Source: Cryptomeria japonica (taxonomy: Eukaryota; Streptophyta; Pinopsida; Cupressales; Cupressaceae). Taken from it: 64,000 nucleotides of DNA. Within the stretch, counting starts at the first letter, position 1; every line of letters starts with the position of its first letter. Under the pieces are notes generated by a model. That model did no database searches. It was not told the DNA's origin and worked only from the letters and a program-made list of their open reading frames with translations. The stretch is from positions 187,798,270 to 187,862,269 of the forward strand of contig NC_081415.1 in assembly GCF_030272615.1 (NCBI RefSeq), in the 5' to 3' direction. This document shows positions 35,501 to 47,787 of this stretch, one piece after another. Position numbers and translations under genes: made by a program.

Positions 35501-38500
35501 TAAAGATGTTTTATATCATAGATAATTGTAGTTAAAATTCACTGTCCAACTATTGAACAATATCTGATATTAAGAAGGTTTATCATAAATGATGAAAGGC
35601 TTAGGTTGAAATTGATGAAATTTTTAATTTGTCAATGTTTATTATGTGTGACATTTGTCATGTTATTAAATTTTAATCATCTATGTTCAAGCTAAAGTTA
35701 TCATTCTAAAGTTAGATAATTTGTATTCATTTAAGTATGTTTATAATGATTTCTTATATCATTTCTCGTCATCATATGACAACTCTTCATTTTTAGTGTG
35801 ATTTTTCCTTCCACTACCATTCCATTCCATTCTATTCCCTCTTACTTCTCACCCTCTTTAGACATCCTCTATTCTTCCCATGTTTCTCATACCACATCCA
35901 AACTTTCAATACACTAATAAAGTAGTTTGGTAAGCTTAAGAAAAGAATGGATACTATGCTTGTAGCTCTAATTCTATTATATTAAATATGTGTTTCTTAT
36001 GGACATAGAGATTGAATTTAATAATTAAATCAAAATAATATACGGCAAAGAACCAATAAAAAATTAATAAACAAATAAAATAAGGAGAAAATGAAACCCT
36101 CTTCATTGCCTCATGATGCTCTTAAGCACAAAAATCCAACTTCTAACTCTTGTTATCTACCAATAATGTAAGAAAAATAGGATTTTCTCTCCATATAGAT
36201 GAAATCAAGGAAGCTTTCATCTTTATGCTCTAAAAATGAATAAGAGAGCAACTTTCAAGAATCCTAATGCCATCGTATTTGAAGATGGTAATTTCACATG
36301 GGTTGCAAAGAAAACTCAAAATAGTTTTTAGTTGAGGTATTAGAAATAGTTAATTAATCTTGGTCTAGTAAAATAGTATTGTAATAATCTATTACATATT
36401 AAAGAATCTTTCTACATTTATGTAGTATGCATGGAACATTGTTGAATTCACATAATGTGGTGGTTTTTAACTATTCTATCTTATTACTGGTAATAATCAA
36501 CGATGTGGTATTTTGGTGCAATTTATATTTTCATTCTTTGGGTGGTATATAGTGTAATAATCACCATGAAAATCAAGCATCATTATTAGAAGGGATCTCT
36601 TAAGAACAAATCAATTCATAGATACAAGATTGATTTAAACCTTCACTTCTAATGAAATAGTTGCCTCAAGGTTCCTTAAGTTAGTTTTGAGTAATAGTAA
36701 TTTTGTTAATCATGTCCCCTACATTAGAAGGCTTCCATATGGAAGGCTTTCATATTGATTGGCAGTAATTATCCCCAATGTAGCTTAGAGTGTAGAGATT
36801 ATATGTTTTCTATATCCTACACATTTAAAGATATGAATATATTAAAGTTTAAGGAAGAAGTAGTGATAAATATGGAAGAAAATTATTAGTGACATCTGTT
36901 GTTAAGAGCCATTCAAATCCTTTAGGTTTTTTAACTATAAATAATGAATAATTGAAACTAGTGCATTGTAAGTTGCCATTTCTTCATAATTTTTATGCAA
37001 TTGTATGGTAGGTGTTGACTATTTTCATGGTGATTCATAATAAGTGGTAAGTAGATGTCTCTAGCATCTCCACAATTCTATTACTTTTTAGATATAAGAT
37101 CCATAGAGCCTGGATTAGGAAGGATTTATTTCATGAAATAGGTTCCATTACTTGATCCCATAGTTGGTAGTGTCTTGACAAATGTAATGTAGAACCCTAA
37201 TGCAATAGAGGTTGAATATCTAGTGGGTTGTAATGTGGTATAGTGAATTCAAGATTTTGGAATTATTGAGTTTTTATTTATCCCTTGCTATTTATGATTT
37301 TTTTGGTTATGGTTGTGGTGTTTGTAGGGAGACATTTACAAATTTATATCTATTTTCACTATTTTATGGTTTATGGTTTTGTAATGGTAATTTAATGTTC
37401 TTTCATATTTTTGTATAAATACTTTATAATAGCTTATTATGGTGATTTGTTCTATTATGGATGCAATCTTTATATTATCTTCATTTCATGGGAAATTTTC
37501 CTAATAGAATCCCTAATTAATTTAATCTACAAAAATATAACATTAAAGAAAGAAATCTAATCATCGTCTTTACTTTTAATTAAAAAAATTGAGATAAAAG
37601 ACCAATTAGGGAGAATTAAGACATAATATTCTATCACGCAATGTAGGATACATTAATGATAGCAAATAACAACTAAATTAGTTAGAGATCTTGAATAAAC
37701 ATTCTAATTAGAAGGCCCTTATCTTCAAACCCATCACTATATGAAGAAACTAATAAAGGATTTATGATCAAGTAAAATTCTATTTTCTATCACACTTTAT
37801 GATAGGTTTTAAAAAAAAATATAAAATAATTCATCATTGTAACATATCGATTATGTGACCTAACTAGTTTCAATTCAAAAAAGGTCACACTAGAATGTAT
37901 TGAATTAATCTAAAGACTAGGTAACTGGGAGAGGGTCCAAACCCTTATATAACAACCAACTAAGCAAAAAGAGGATCTCACAAGCAGTGAGAAAACCAAA
38001 ACTAAAAAAGAGAAAACCCTTTTTTGAAAGAGATGCTTTTGATTGGAGCATCCAACTGCCAGGAGAAGGGGTCCTAACCCTACATTAGATTAAAAAATTT
38101 CAAATCAAAGGGGTTTAGGTAAGAACCCCAAACCAGATTCCAAAAAGAGAAACTTAAGCTAAGATAAAAGTAGCTAAAGGAATAGACAACAAGCAACAGG
38201 TTTTGAAAGGATCTCTAAAATTTTTTCCCTATAATAATACCTTGAACAAAGAATCTCTCGTATAAGGAGAGGGATCACCAAGATTTAAAAATAAATTAGG
38301 TTTAGCAGGGACCTAGAATCCATGAAATAATACAATAACCTAGCCATTCTAGTGCAAGGGCACCACAAAGGAGTCTACCTTCTTTTGCATATGTTGTAAG
38401 GTGTCCAATAATGTCTTAGGAAGGACATTTGATGGCTAGGTCCTATTTGATACTTTACATTTGTGTTTGAGCAATTTTTCTATGTAATAAGCCCAAAGGC

Positions 38501-39899
38501 AACCAAGATTGGTCAACTTGGTCAAAGGCCTTATTTGGGAATTTATTTAATGGTTTTGGTGTTTATGGGTCATATATGGGTTATAGGTCCACTTTATATT
38601 GTCATCATGAAGGCATGTTTCATGTTTTGCTTTGTTGTCAAAAGTTGTCATGTTGCATTAGGCAACATTGACAAAATATTCAAAAAGTGGTTTCCAACGG
38701 TTAAAAGGTTGTTCTTAACTATTGGAGGAGGTTGTAACTTGTTCCTAGGCTTCATATAAGCCTTTGGAACTCACTATGGCTTATTTGGAGTTCAAGAAGA
38801 AGAATTATTGCTTTCAAACTATCAAAAAACTATCTTTTTACGGCATTTTCGTTGTTCTTTTGGTTTTATATGGAATTGTACGGATCTATTAATGGTCTGA
38901 ACCATTGGGAAATATGATCCTATTTTTTATCTTTCATTTGATTCTAGTGTGGGCTTCTGAAACATCAGAATAAAGAAGTTATTGAATTTATACCTTTGCT
39001 ACCTGGGAAAAGCCCTAAAACCTAGGGATTGGATGCAAAAAGAGCCATATTTCATCATTCCACCATGGAGAAAATCTGAAACTTTGGGGAATGATGAAAT
39101 AATATGTATTCTAGTTGTTTCACTTAGTTTTGAGACTAAGGAGTGTGATTTTCTATTTTTAAGATGATGCCCTAGACTTGGCATTCTCCATGTGACCAGT
39201 CTGTGGAGGGGTAAAAGGGTGTGTAAACTAATGAAGGTGGACCAAACGGTGACTAAATTTGGCATTAAAGTCACCCATAAACATGTTCAGACCTTTTCCA
39301 AAAGGTTTTATTTCAATCCATTTTGACTGGTGAATTTTTTCGTAACAAATACACCATACTACCTAGGGAATGGCAAATAGGCCATATTGGGGTTAAGATA
39401 CTTTTCGACCAAACTCAGATGCAATTCCTTGGAATATTGTGATTCTTCCAAAAGGGTATTAGAATATCCAAATTTTTTTGGTCTTTTTCAGGTAAGATGC
39501 AAATGAAGTCAAAAAAATAGCAAAACTAGGCCTAATTCCTTGTAGCCCTATCCACTAGGTTGCTAAGGGCATTTTGTGATCAAGAGTTGAAAGGGTTGGT
39601 TTGAATGTTTATAAACCTTGGATTTTTCATCCCAAACATGTAAAAAATCCATAGATATGTCTACAGTCACCTTTTTTCAAAGATCCACTTGGTAGAGGGT
39701 TTGGTGCAGTGAGTAGGCTTGGTAAAGAAGGGTAGTCGGAGTTGTGATTGGGAAACTCCACATTTGATTCAAGTTGTCAGTGTTGTGGGGATCCTTGGGA
39801 AGGATCAGAGACAAGATTTAAAGGCCTTTGGAAGGTCTTGGAGATTGGACCATTGGATGGCGCCATTTGTAAACCCTTGAGAAGAAACTAAGACAAACT
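35501..39899. other. Unassigned intergenic sequence, 4.4 kb
   Basis: The sequence is AT-rich with scattered short open frames and no domain that I recognise. The piece 37920-38360 contains protein-like basic stretches that may be decayed LINE. The piece 38460-38760 has a 98-codon open frame with hydrophobic residues but no known motif. I found no LTR, TIR or tandem array in it. Confidence 0.35.
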
Positions 39900-40139
39900 A
39901 CTCATTTTGCCTTATTCCTCTGCATCACATTCCCAAAAAAACATTAAGCCCAATGGAAAGTGTAGTCAAGGAATGAACTAGAACATGAATTACCAATTGA
40001 TTTTGAAAGACACCCCTAAACCTATTAGTAGAATAAACCCCTACAAACAAAACAATTGGGTATGTAGGAGCAAGGAAAACCCCACAACCCACCTCAATAG
40101 GACCAGGATCACCATAATTGGTAGATGCCACCATAATAG

Positions 40140-40440
40140 TATCTACAAAACTAGCCTCTAACAGGATAATTGCAGCTACACCAACTGAAATAATTCCTCT
40201 ACTATTTATCTTGTGATGGACGTCCACAACCTATTTCAAAGCTCCCATTTTCGCACAGGTTGGAGGAGCATTTAGTTGAAAGAATCTGAACCTTTCCATT
40301 AAAATTGTTTTGTACATACCATGCAATCATACAATTATATAAATCGACATTTCTTGGAGGCATTCAGTCAAACAATTCACGTACCTCATTGATGCTTCCA
40401 TGTTTTTCATAAATGTCTATCAGAGCACTTTCGACTGATA
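40140..40440 (-). pseudogene. PPR-repeat pseudogene fragment, copy B, inverted relative to copy A
   Basis: On the minus strand it reads ALIDIYEKHGSINEVRELFD, a broken MPPRNVD-type stretch, and then VDVHHKINSRGI. The DNA aligns with 34905-35230 at roughly three-quarters identity by eye, including the shared GGAGCTTTG.AATAG and CATCACAAGATAAA phrases. The same stop codon, TAG after GALE/GALK, is present in both copies. They therefore derive from one pseudogene that was already dead. Confidence 0.7.
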
Positions 40441-40875
40441 AAAACTCCCAAAGCATTTGTGATTCTAAGATTACACTCAATAAGAACCCTCCCTTTACCT
40501 TGGAACACATTCTCATACCTTTTCTTCCAAAGAAACCAAAGAATTTCAATAGACAATAAAATCCAAAAATAGTTAGACTTTTTACTCAAATTGCAGACAT
40601 ACCTGACAATAATTTCAAACCATGAGAAATAATCAACAATATTCCCGCCTAAAGTGTTATAACAATTGACAATCATGAATTTTCTCCTGATTAATATCTT
40701 CCATGGTTAATTCCCTTCTAAAGCCTTGACAATCCATTTGATTTCTAAGGCAATACCTTGTTTCTTGAGGTCTTTGATCCCCAATCCACCTAAGTCCTTA
40801 CTCAAGCAACACCATTTCTATTTAACAACATGCATCCTTTTCTTACCTCTTCCATCTAACAACAAAATTGCACCA
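40430..40875 (-). pseudogene. LINE ORF2 C-terminal fragment fused to PPR copy B
   Basis: The minus strand reads GRGKKRMHVVK, stop, KWCCLSKDLGGLGIKDL, then IALEIKW. This is the conserved tail of plant L1 reverse transcriptases. It continues through ILWFLWKKRYENVF and then passes directly into PPR sequence at about 40430 (NALGVFIS, then ALIDIYEK). No endonuclease or RT core is present. Confidence 0.7.
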
Positions 40876-41002
40876 ATGATAATGTTGTGGGTCTGATGGT
40901 TTGGTTGTTGGTGCATGAAAGAATTGCATGAGTTCTACTTTTAAAAATTACATAAAACATTTTTAATTTATTTGATTGAGTCTTATTTGAAAAAAATATT
41001 AT

Positions 41003-41006
41003 CAAT
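41003..41006. repeat. Left TSD CAAT of the DNA transposon
   Basis: CAAT here and at 50812-50815 flank the element. The uninterrupted site is visible in the other inverted-repeat arm as a single CAAT (ATTG on the plus strand at 63114-63117). Confidence 0.85.
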
Positions 41007-41066
41007 GGGTAAGTGCACAAAGATGGTGGTCAAAAAGGGGGGTATTAGTTGACACTTTTTTTTTGA
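41007..41066 (+). repeat. Left terminal inverted repeat
   Basis: The core GTGCACAAAGAT.GTGGTCA matches the right end in inverted orientation. The region after base 30 (GACAC followed by a T9 run) matches the right end only loosely. Confidence 0.82.
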
Positions 41067-41878
41067 AATCAGGTGAACCTGAACTTAGAGGCAAAATTTG
41101 AAAGTCATCCACTCAAGATATGAAGATAATCAAAGAACAAATATTGTAGTACTCTGATTCTAGTTTCCAAACTACTAAACTTTTTCAAAATTGGATAAGA
41201 TTAAAGGGGTCAAATCCTTTGCACATGAAAAAATGACCTTATTTTTTCTAAAAAACATAACATAGTGTCTGATGTACGCATCAAAAAAGTCATAGTTAGA
41301 TTTAGTATTTTGACAAATCCTTTGGCAGAAAGATAGTTAAAAGTGAGCACTAGAAGATGTGTATTTTTTTGTAATTTTTTGTTGAGTATTTTGTTTTTTA
41401 TGATTTTTCCAATCCAGCACATCCTAAAAATTCGGTACCTGTTCGTGCGTGAAGCATAAGTTGCACTAAAAAAATTGAAAATACAATTTATTTTTTTTTG
41501 AATTGTAAAGAATCAAGTGCACTACAATAATATATAAAGTTTTTAAAATTTGGATAGGTATATCAAAAGTTATTCAAAAAATGGTGCACCTATGTCTGTG
41601 AGAACTATGGAAACACTAGTAAAAGAAATTCAATAATAATATGTTATTGTTGTTCAAATTGAAAACAAATTATATGGTTAGAAATCTCAGAAGATGGGTG
41701 AAAATATGGTGGCAATTTTAGAAATGCCCACTTTATGAAGTGTAAACCTAATGATGACAAAGTCGATAAACCAAGTTGATAAAATAAAACACGTCAAAAA
41801 TGAGAGAAATGGAGGGAAATCAAACTTCCAATCCTTAGCTTTGTCATCCAAGCATATTTCCAAGACTAAATAGTCAAA
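41067..41878. other. Transposon left interior, no gene seen
   Basis: AT-rich DNA without open frames of interest lies between the TIR and the first palindromic box. Confidence 0.4.
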
Positions 41879-41981
41879 AGCGCGTACAGGGTACTTATGG
41901 TTTAAAAAGTGCGTATGGGGTATTTATAGTGTAAGTAGCGCGTAGGTGATTGTTTCCCTTTAAACAACATGTACGCGCTAT
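41879..41981 (+). repeat. Left subterminal array: four palindromic 14-bp boxes
   Basis: AGCGCGTACAGGGT (41879), AGTGCGTATGGGGT (41909), AGCGCGTAGGTGAT (41938) and AACATGTACGCGCT (41968) are degenerate forms of the palindrome AGCGCGTACGCGCT. Their spacing is 30, 29 and 30 bases. Subterminal repeats of this kind in other transposons bind an element-encoded protein. Confidence 0.75.
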
Positions 41982-42120
41982 TGTATAATATGATATTCTA
42001 TGTATAATATGTGTATATTAATATAATATATGTAATATATAATATGTGTATAATATGACATTGCATATATAATATCTTTATATACATATAATATATTAAA
42101 CATATATATACACATGTAAT
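41982..42120. repeat. AT-rich microsatellite-like tract
   Basis: It is built of TATAATATG and ATATAT words with internal near-palindromes, between the box array and the CT tracts. Confidence 0.7.
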
Positions 42121-42145
42121 TGTATCGTCTCTCCCTCTCAAATGC

Positions 42146-43069
42146 ATACAAGGTCTCTCTCTCTCTCTCTCTCACTCTCTCACTCTCTCTCTCCCCTTCT
42201 CCCTTCCTCCATACCCCATCCCTCTTTCTCTTCTTCTCTCCCTCCATACCCCACTGCAACTATGTCTGCACTTCTATAGAAGTAAGTGAATTTATTTCTT
42301 ATCTGCAACTTCCTCTTTGATTTTTATCATGTATCCTCTCTTTAAAAAATTGACTGATGGATTTTTGTGTGTTTATTGAATAGGAGGAATAGGGTTTGAA
42401 ATTGAACCACAGGTGTATTACCATGACAAACAAGGAAACCTGTGGCAATATTCTTCTCGAATGTGTTTTTAACGAGTAGAGCAGATGTGGAAAATAGTGT
42501 CAACAAAGCAACATGATGAGTCAGAGTACCTGCAATATGTTTTTCAAAAGAAAACAATAGGTAGGAAGAGAAAGAGGGAGAGTAACACAGATGATGTCCT
42601 ATAGAATGATAGTGGTGGGTATGTGAGAGTTCCCATGTTGTTACACAATGCCTATCACCTAAAGAAATTAAAGTTTGTTTTATGCATGGTAGTGGTAGTA
42701 TATGATGATCATCACTTGTCAAACAGCTTGGAACCGTACATACCCATGAAAGAAATCAAGTGTGTAATTCCTATAGTCACAATCGAGATTAGTCTTATAA
42801 CCTTGCAAATTTAATAGCATCATATGTTTTAGAATTTAGGTAGTACTCTTAGGGTTAGGTCAAGCTCTTACACTTTCTTTTTAGTGAAGCCTCATTGTTT
42901 GTTCGCTTGGAGTCTCGTTGTATGATGTTCTATTCATAACCTTAAATTTAATATATCATTTTCTTAGTCCATCATATGACCCCTTAGGTGTCATTAGAGG
43001 TCGTATTATTTCCTAAGAGGTCATATAGTATCCTATGACCCCTTAAGACCCCTCCTCTTTCCCTCCCCC

Positions 43070-43128
<59 letters not shown>

Positions 43129-43654
43129 CCCTTCTTCTCTCCCACCCCCCCTTTTCTCTCTCCCTCTCCCTCCCTCTACTTCTCTCCCTCTCTCTACCTT
43201 CCCTCCCCCATCTCTCTCTCCCTCTCTCTCCCTCTCTCTCTACCTGCAATATGTTTTTCAAAAGAAAACAATAGGTAGGAAGAGAAAGAGGGAGAGTAAC
43301 ATAGATGATGTCCTGTAGAATGATAGTGGTGGGTATGCGAGAGTTCCCATGTTGTTACACAACACCCGTCACCTAAAGAATTTAAAGTTTGTTTTATGCA
43401 TGGTAGTGGTAGTATATGATGATCATCACTTGTCAAACAACTTGGAATGGTACATACCCATGAAAGAAATCAAGTGTGTAATTCCTATAGTCACAATCGA
43501 TCTGTCTTATAACCTTGCAAATTTTTGTTCGCTTGGAGTCTTGTTGTATGATGTTCTATTCATAACTTTAAATTTAATATATCATTTTATTAGCCCACCA
43601 TATGACCCCTTAAGACCCCTCTCTCTCCCTCTCACCTCCCTCTCTCTTTCCCTC

Positions 43655-43710
<56 letters not shown>

Positions 43711-43880
43711 TCTCTCTCTCTCTTTGTCTCTCTCTCTACCTTCCCTCCCCCCTCTTCTCTCCCTCTCTCCCTCCCTCTACCTCTCCCTTACCCCCATGTT
43801 CTCTCCCTTACCCCCATGTTCTCTCCCTCTCTCCCTCTCTCCCTCTCCCCTCTCCTCTCCCTCTCTCTCCCTCTCCCACC

Positions 43881-43942
<62 letters not shown>

Positions 43943-44117
43943 CCTCCCTCCCTCTCCCTCCTTCCAGCTCTCCCTCTCCCCTCTCCTCTCCCTCTCTCCC
44001 TCTCTCTCCTTCTCCCCTCTCCTCTCCCTCTCTCTCCCTCTCCCCTCTCCTCTCCCTCTCTCCCTCTCTCTCCCTCTCCCCTCTCCTCTCCCTCTCCTCT
44101 CCCTCTCCCACCACCCT

Positions 44118-44183
<66 letters not shown>

Positions 44184-44380
44184 CTTCCCTCTACCTCTCC
44201 CTTGCCCCCATGTTCTCTCCCTCTCTCCCTCTCCCTCCCTCTACCTCTCTCCCTCCCTCTACCTCTCTCCCTCTCTCTCTCTCTTACCCTCTCTCTCCCT
44301 CTCCCCTCTCCTCTCCCTCTCTCTCCCTTCCCCCCTCTTCTCTCCCTCCCACCCCCCCTCTTCTCTCCCACCCCCCCTCT

Positions 44381-44449
<69 letters not shown>

Positions 44450-44460
44450 ATCTCTTTGCC
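42146..44460 (+). repeat. Compound (CT)n microsatellite block
   Basis: Long pure CT runs (for example 43071-43122, about 43660-43705, 43886-43938, 44125-44178 and 44390-44446) alternate with degenerate CCCTCT stretches. Long open frames across it, encoding Leu/Ser/Pro on one strand and Arg/Glu on the other, are repeat artefacts and not genes. Confidence 0.92.
42528..43620 (+). repeat. Tandem duplication of a 0.5-kb segment between CT tracts
   Basis: The sequence from TACCTGCAATATG at 42528 to GACCCCTTAAGACCCCTC near 43050 is repeated from 43242 to about 43620. The second copy lacks roughly 100 bases around the word TTTAATAGCATC. Both copies are followed by CT runs, so the unit was probably duplicated by misalignment on the microsatellite. 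A separate short repeat, ACTATGTCTGCACTTCTAT, occurs at 42258 and 44796. Confidence 0.8.
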
Positions 44461-44479
44461 TCCCTCTACCTCTCTCAAG

Positions 44480-44717
44480 AGCGCATACGAGGTACTGAAA
44501 CTATTAGTTCCCTGCCTTGCCATAACTTTTTTAAGGCTTAGTAGCGCGTACGGGGTACTATTCCCATTATTTGATACCCTAGGATAACATTTTTAGGCTT
44601 AGTAGCATGTACGAGCTACTTATCAGCCTAGAATGGGAAAAAAGAATATCGTTGGGCTTGTCAACATTTTATGGTCTAACAGCGTGTACGCAGTTATCAA
44701 TGTAGTGCGTACGTAGT
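44480..44717 (+). repeat. Second left array: five palindromic boxes upstream of the transposase gene
   Basis: AGCGCATACGAGGT (44480), AGCGCGTACGGGGT (44543), AGCATGTACGAGCT (44604), AGCGTGTACGCAGT (44681) and AGTGCGTACGTAGT (44704) are present. The spacing (63, 61, 77, 23) is near multiples of 30 for the first three. They lie 340-575 bases before the putative start codon, so they may also act in the gene's promoter. Confidence 0.7.
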
Positions 44718-45054
44718 TTATAGACATAGTTTTAGTTGCCCAAGAGCCTCAACGACCTCAAAAGAAGTTTTTGAATTCGTTGAAGGCCCCACTGGAACTA
44801 TGTCTGCACTTCTATCACTGTTGTATACATAAAAGTAAGTGAATTTTTCTTTTTGCATGATTTTAAATGATCGAATTGTTGTTTTTAGTAGTTTTTTGTT
44901 TTTGCATGGTTTAAAATGATTGAATTGTGATTGTTTAATAGTTTGATTCCAAAAAATAGTGATAAGATGCATATTTATGGTTATTTGTTTATTTATGAAC
45001 TTTTCTTTACATATATATGTAATATAATTCTATTTAGGTCAACCGATCTCAACC

Positions 45055-47376
45055 ATGGGAAAGAACAAGCGAGGAAGGATGGAACAATGAGAGGCTCAAA
45101 AGGAAAGACAAAGGCAGCGTATGAAGAAATTGTGTGACATAAGAACAATGGGAGAAGAAGGTATGTCAACCTCAACATCTCAATTCGATTTACCAAATGA
45201 ATATAATGCACCTAATGCAATTGAAGAAGAAACATTTGATAATTTACCATTTGAACCTAATGCAATTGAAGCAGAAACATTTGATAATTTACCATTTGAA
45301 CCTAATGCAATTGAAGAAGAAACATTTGATAATTTACCGTTTGAACCTAATGCAATTGAAGAAGAAACATTTGATAATTTACCATTTGAACCTAATGCAA
45401 TTGAAGAAGATACCGCATTGAATAATCAATTAAATGATGAACATATTACACCTTCTCTACTTGATGAATTGAATGTACATAATGCACCGATGTTAACACC
45501 TCCTAGAATCATTCGTAGGAAACCAAAGTATATAATTGACATTGATGAGAATATATTGAAGTCAATGCCCAATAAAATGAATGAACAAACTTGTAGGAGA
45601 ATGGTTAAAAGAATATGGCAAAACTATTTTAAAAACTTAAATCAAACCGCAAGATGTCAATTAATTGTTCAAATGATTAAAAATTTGAATTTTAGAGAGA
45701 CAATGAAAATTGTAGGCCTAAGATTATCTGAAAGTAACAGTGAAAGAACTATTGTCAGAAATCTATTTGATGCATATCAATCTATTGGTTCAAAATCACG
45801 TAGTAAAGATTCTAATGCTACTTGATGTGTCATTACATCAACCATAATGAGCAAGAAAATAAAAAAAGATCGTTTGATAAGCAAAACAAGTAAGTCATTA
45901 AACATTAGTAGAACAACATTAAGTAAAGCATTAAAGAGGCAAGAACAAATAGAGGAACCTAACAATAATTCTCTTTGGGCATTCTCGGGTAGACTACCAT
46001 GCAAAGATAAGGTTGTTGTAGATGCACTAAAAACATTAATTGAAATTTTTTGGCATGACAACACAAGAGTATCGCCCAACCAAAGAAACGTTGTTAGAAG
46101 GCAAATTAGGTCTAAAAATCATGAGCCACATGCAAAACACTATTTGGATATGACTCAAACTAAATTTTATGAAAGATTCCTTCAAAAGTTTCCTCAAATA
46201 AAAATTTCTCAAAGATTTTTTGAAATGGCAAAACCTTTTTATATTAAGATTAATCATGTACGCACCACGTGTTGTTGTAGGATGCATATTTAATTTTCCA
46301 TGCATTATGATATTTTTTGTCATATTTGTTCTACTTTGCACACTAACGATGTTTTGCAGGAATGTAATATACAAGCACCTCCTAAGTCGGCAAGAGAATT
46401 TATTTCAAGTGTGTTATGTAATAGACATGATGGTTGCATTTATTATAAGATGCCTTGTTTGGAAGGTTCTTGTGCTATATGTGGTGGTTTGCAATGTTTA
46501 CCAAGATGCATACATTTGGAGAGCACACATGAAATTGGTATGAAACTAGTTTCTTTTGAACAATACAAGATAGTCACATATGGAGTTAAAGATGGAAAAT
46601 ATTTGAAGAGATGCGAGCTAGTGAAAAATGATATATGTGTAGCTCAATTTATGAAAATGTTTCAAGAGAAACTAGTTTATGAGTACATAATGCATACACA
46701 TAGAGCTTGATGGTTAGATGAGCAATTCAAGTTGTGTAAGGACACATTTCATCTTGGCACCATTGTCTCTATCATTGATTTCGCTGAAAATTATACACTA
46801 CAACCTCAAAATGAAGTGCAATCCATGTATTATCACTCTACACAAGTTTCTATTTTTGTACACATAGCATTCATGCATACAGATGATAGCACAGAGGAGG
46901 ATAGAAAGGTTGTAAGAGAGTGTCACTTCTACATAAATGATGATCATACTCATTCATCAGAGTTTGTACAAGGATGCTTTAAAGTTTTCTATGATAGTTT
47001 AAGGGAAAGGAACATACGATACAACCGACACTTAATATGGTCAGATAATTGCACCACACAATTCAAGAATGCAAGGATGTTTTATTGGCTGACAAGGATG
47101 CATGTGACAAGCGGTGTAAAACATTTTTGAAATTTCACTGAGGCTGGACATGGTAAGGGAGAGTACGATGGTGCAGGAGCATGTGTGAAAAGAGCCCTAG
47201 CCAAGGAAGAATTGAAGTACGAAGGTGGTGCTGAGTACGAGGAACAAAATTTGACCATTGCGAGCATGAGGGTGCTCTCGCACCAAACACATTGTTGTTT
47301 ATATTCATATTGTTTATTTTTGTTGTTTATATTCATATTGTTAATTACATATGCAAATATTCATTTAAATTTATAA
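45055..47376 (+). pseudogene. Transposase-like gene of the DNA transposon, one frame, five in-frame stops
   Basis: The ATG at 45055 (context ACCATGG) follows a plausible acceptor TATTTAG at 45038. One frame is readable for 773 codons, broken only by TGA 45088, TGA 45823, TAA 46291, TGA 46708 and TGA 47128, each one transition from CGA, TGG or CAA. There is no frameshift. Domains seen are a basic N-terminus; four to five 15-residue repeats containing EEETFDNLPFEPN (45211-45420); a helix-turn-helix-like region near 45850-45940 (SLNISRTTLSKALKR); and a Cys-rich zinc-binding-like section (CHIC at 46319, then GSCAICGGLQCLPRC near 46462). A catalytic-like core follows: IIDFAENY (46771), LIWSDNCTTQFKN (47032) and GHGKGEYDGAGACVKRA (47152). 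I infer the Asp in the first two and a Glu or Asp in the third as DDE/D candidates. The last 25 codons are probably not coding. Confidence 0.75.
45211..45420 (+). repeat. 45-bp in-frame tandem repeat in the transposase gene
   Basis: The unit encodes 15 residues around AIEEETFDNLPFEPN, with about four full copies and one partial copy. Being a multiple of three, it preserves the frame. The acidic repeat could be a flexible or protein-binding linker. Confidence 0.88.
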
Positions 47377-47607
47377 AAGGGCAGCCACCAAATATAGCGA
47401 ATACACAATAATGAACTGAATACAAGGAGTTTTGTAGGGTTAATTCAACATTTTAGAAATTTTATCAAATCATATTCCATGATTGCAATGCTTTATATCA
47501 TATATTTTTGTTGTTTATATTCATATTGTTGATTACATATGCAAATATTCATTTAAATTTACAAAAGGACAACCACAAAATACAATGAATACAAAATAAT
47601 GAACTCA
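47317..47607 (+). repeat. Direct repeat, about 100 bp, period 188
   Basis: The sequence TTGTTGTTTATATTCATATT through ATAATGAACT occurs at about 47319-47416 and again at 47507-47604 with a few changes. It lies between the two convergent genes, in their shared 3' region. Confidence 0.75.
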
Positions 47608-47787
47608 TTACACATTTATTGGATCGAATATCGATATTTATATATAAAAAAAAAGGCATGTCTACCAAGTCAATACAAGTATTACAAAAATGTGGCATAT
47701 GCCATGTCCAAATCGATATACAATAAAAATGTAGAATATATCTACATGTATAGGTCATTCTATGACCAAAACTAACACTATATGATC

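Noticed and set aside
43349-44587. A 412-codon open frame and several overlapping Leu/Ser/Pro or Arg/Glu frames
   Set aside because: They are translations of the (CT)n microsatellite, open on many frames because CTCTCT has no stop; no domain and no codon bias.
45055-47376. Stop-codon reassignment or programmed readthrough to explain the TGA codons
   Set aside because: A TAA is present as well, every stop is one transition from a sense codon, and nuclear plant genes use the standard code; decay is the simpler reading.
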